Of a DNA stretch of 5,916 nucleotides, positions 5,536-5,916 are shown piece by piece. The DNA is from Bacteriovoracaceae bacterium (lineage in GTDB: Bacteria; Bdellovibrionota; Bacteriovoracia; Bacteriovoracales; Bacteriovoracaceae): the NCBI GenBank assembly GCA_947440875.1, contig CANETG010000172.1, positions 1 through 5,916 on the forward strand, written 5' to 3'. Below the pieces are notes generated by a model. The model did not search any database. It was not told the DNA's origin and saw nothing but the letters and a program-made list of their open reading frames with translations. Numbering within the stretch: the stretch's first letter is position 1; every line of letters begins with the position of its first letter. The position numbers and the translations under genes are program-made.

Positions 5536-5916
5536 TTGGTTTATGTTCCAGAGAAACAATTTCTCCTTTCATATTGTAACGAACATCCACGCGACCAGAG
5601 ACTTCCATCTCAGTGTTGTAGTAGCCATTAATCGTCAGTACTCCCACTTTTTTTCCCGAATCATCGACGAGCCATTTCGAATAGAAATAGGCATTGTTTG
5701 AATCGGCATCGGCGATCACACCAAGGTCAATGGCCCCGAAAGTATTAAAGGGGACTGAAAGAATGTCTGGGCCTTTTTTTGCTGCGAGCACGGTCTGACT
5801 ATTGGCGGCCGTACAGTGAACCAAACTACTGGAAACAATTTTCTTATCTTTACAGTATTCTTCGGGAACACCCTCAAACACATGTGTCTCTTGCCAAGCG
5901 GAGGCAGACAGAGAGG
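5528..5916 (-). CDS. Probable exported hypothetical protein (5' partial)
   Basis: I do not recognise this protein. The frame is open from the right edge to a TAA at 5530-5528. A GTG at 5881-5879 could be taken as a start, but eleven further codons upstream read S-L-S-A-S-A-W-Q-E-T-H. This looks like the end of a signal peptide with an A-S-A cleavage site before Trp, so the real start lies outside the window. About 128 residues are visible. The mature part is polar, with two cysteines (in EEYCKD and LVHCTA) that could form a disulfide in the periplasm. A C-terminal run of alternating hydrophobic and polar strands (VGVLTING, MEVSGRVDVRYN) suggests a small all-beta protein. There is no lipobox in the visible part. 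It converges on the TSUP gene with an 8-nt overlap. Export is inferred only from the partial signal peptide. Confidence 0.65.
   Translation of the reverse strand, partial: SLSASAWQETHVFEGVPEEYCKDKKIVSSSLVHCTAANSQTVLAAKKGPDILSVPFNTFGAIDLGVIADADSNNAYFYSKWLVDDSGKKVGVLTINGYYNTEMEVSGRVDVRYNMKGEIVSLEHKPIN

Noticed and set aside
5551..5565. Inverted repeat GAGAAA-CAA-TTTCTC shortly after the TSUP stop as a terminator
   Set aside because: The stem is A/T-rich with only two G-C pairs and is followed by CTTTC rather than a run of T. It also lies in the coding part of the opposite gene. A weak terminator is possible but not supportable.
1..5916. Defence island, mobile element, CRISPR, tRNA or rRNA
   Set aside because: No transposase, integrase, nuclease module, regularly spaced repeats, cloverleaf or rRNA-like segment was found. 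The genes look like ordinary chromosomal metabolism and transport.

Overview
The window is a compact bacterial chromosomal segment of about mid-40s percent G+C by eye. It is almost entirely coding, with short or overlapping gene junctions and no RNA gene, insertion sequence, CRISPR array or phage-like gene that I can recognise. The mix of a divergent uracil phosphoribosyltransferase, a GHMP kinase of the heptose/fucose-kinase type, a DUF2252 protein and several unrecognised proteins suggests a Gram-negative from the Bdellovibrionota or a related former deltaproteobacterial group. That placement is a low-certainty inference; no marker gene is present.

Region 1 (1-3125, plus strand) is a tight run of four genes: upp-like (5' end outside the window), hpt, a GHMP-family sugar kinase and an RNase H-fold protein resembling DUF429. 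The junctions are a 17-nt gap, a 14-nt overlap and an 18-nt gap, and the last three genes each have a Shine-Dalgarno sequence, so they are probably one operon. Two base phosphoribosyltransferases side by side point to nucleobase salvage using PRPP. The kinase and the RNase H-fold protein have no obvious place in that pathway and are the functional puzzle of the block.

Region 2 (3094-3630, minus strand) is a four-helix inner-membrane protein of unknown function. Its 3' end overlaps the end of region 1 by 32 nt.

Region 3 (3631-3706) is the only real intergenic space. It holds two back-to-back sigma70-like promoters whose -10 boxes lie only 6-7 nt from the two divergent ATG codons. Neither ATG has a usable Shine-Dalgarno, so both genes may be made from leaderless mRNAs.

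Region 4 (3707-5535, plus strand) is a DUF2252-family phosphotransferase-like gene overlapped by 7 nt by a TauE/SafE (TSUP) anion transporter gene; the two are probably translationally coupled. Region 5 (5528-5916, minus strand) is the 3' part of a gene for an exported hypothetical protein. It overlaps the transporter gene by 8 nt and runs off the right edge; its frame stays open beyond the first GTG and encodes what looks like the end of a signal peptide.

I did not find a clear new defence or mobile system. The best leads are the paired leaderless promoters, the RNase H-fold protein with a lost catalytic Asp and an inserted four-cysteine cluster, the divergent UPRT, and the DUF2252-TSUP pair.
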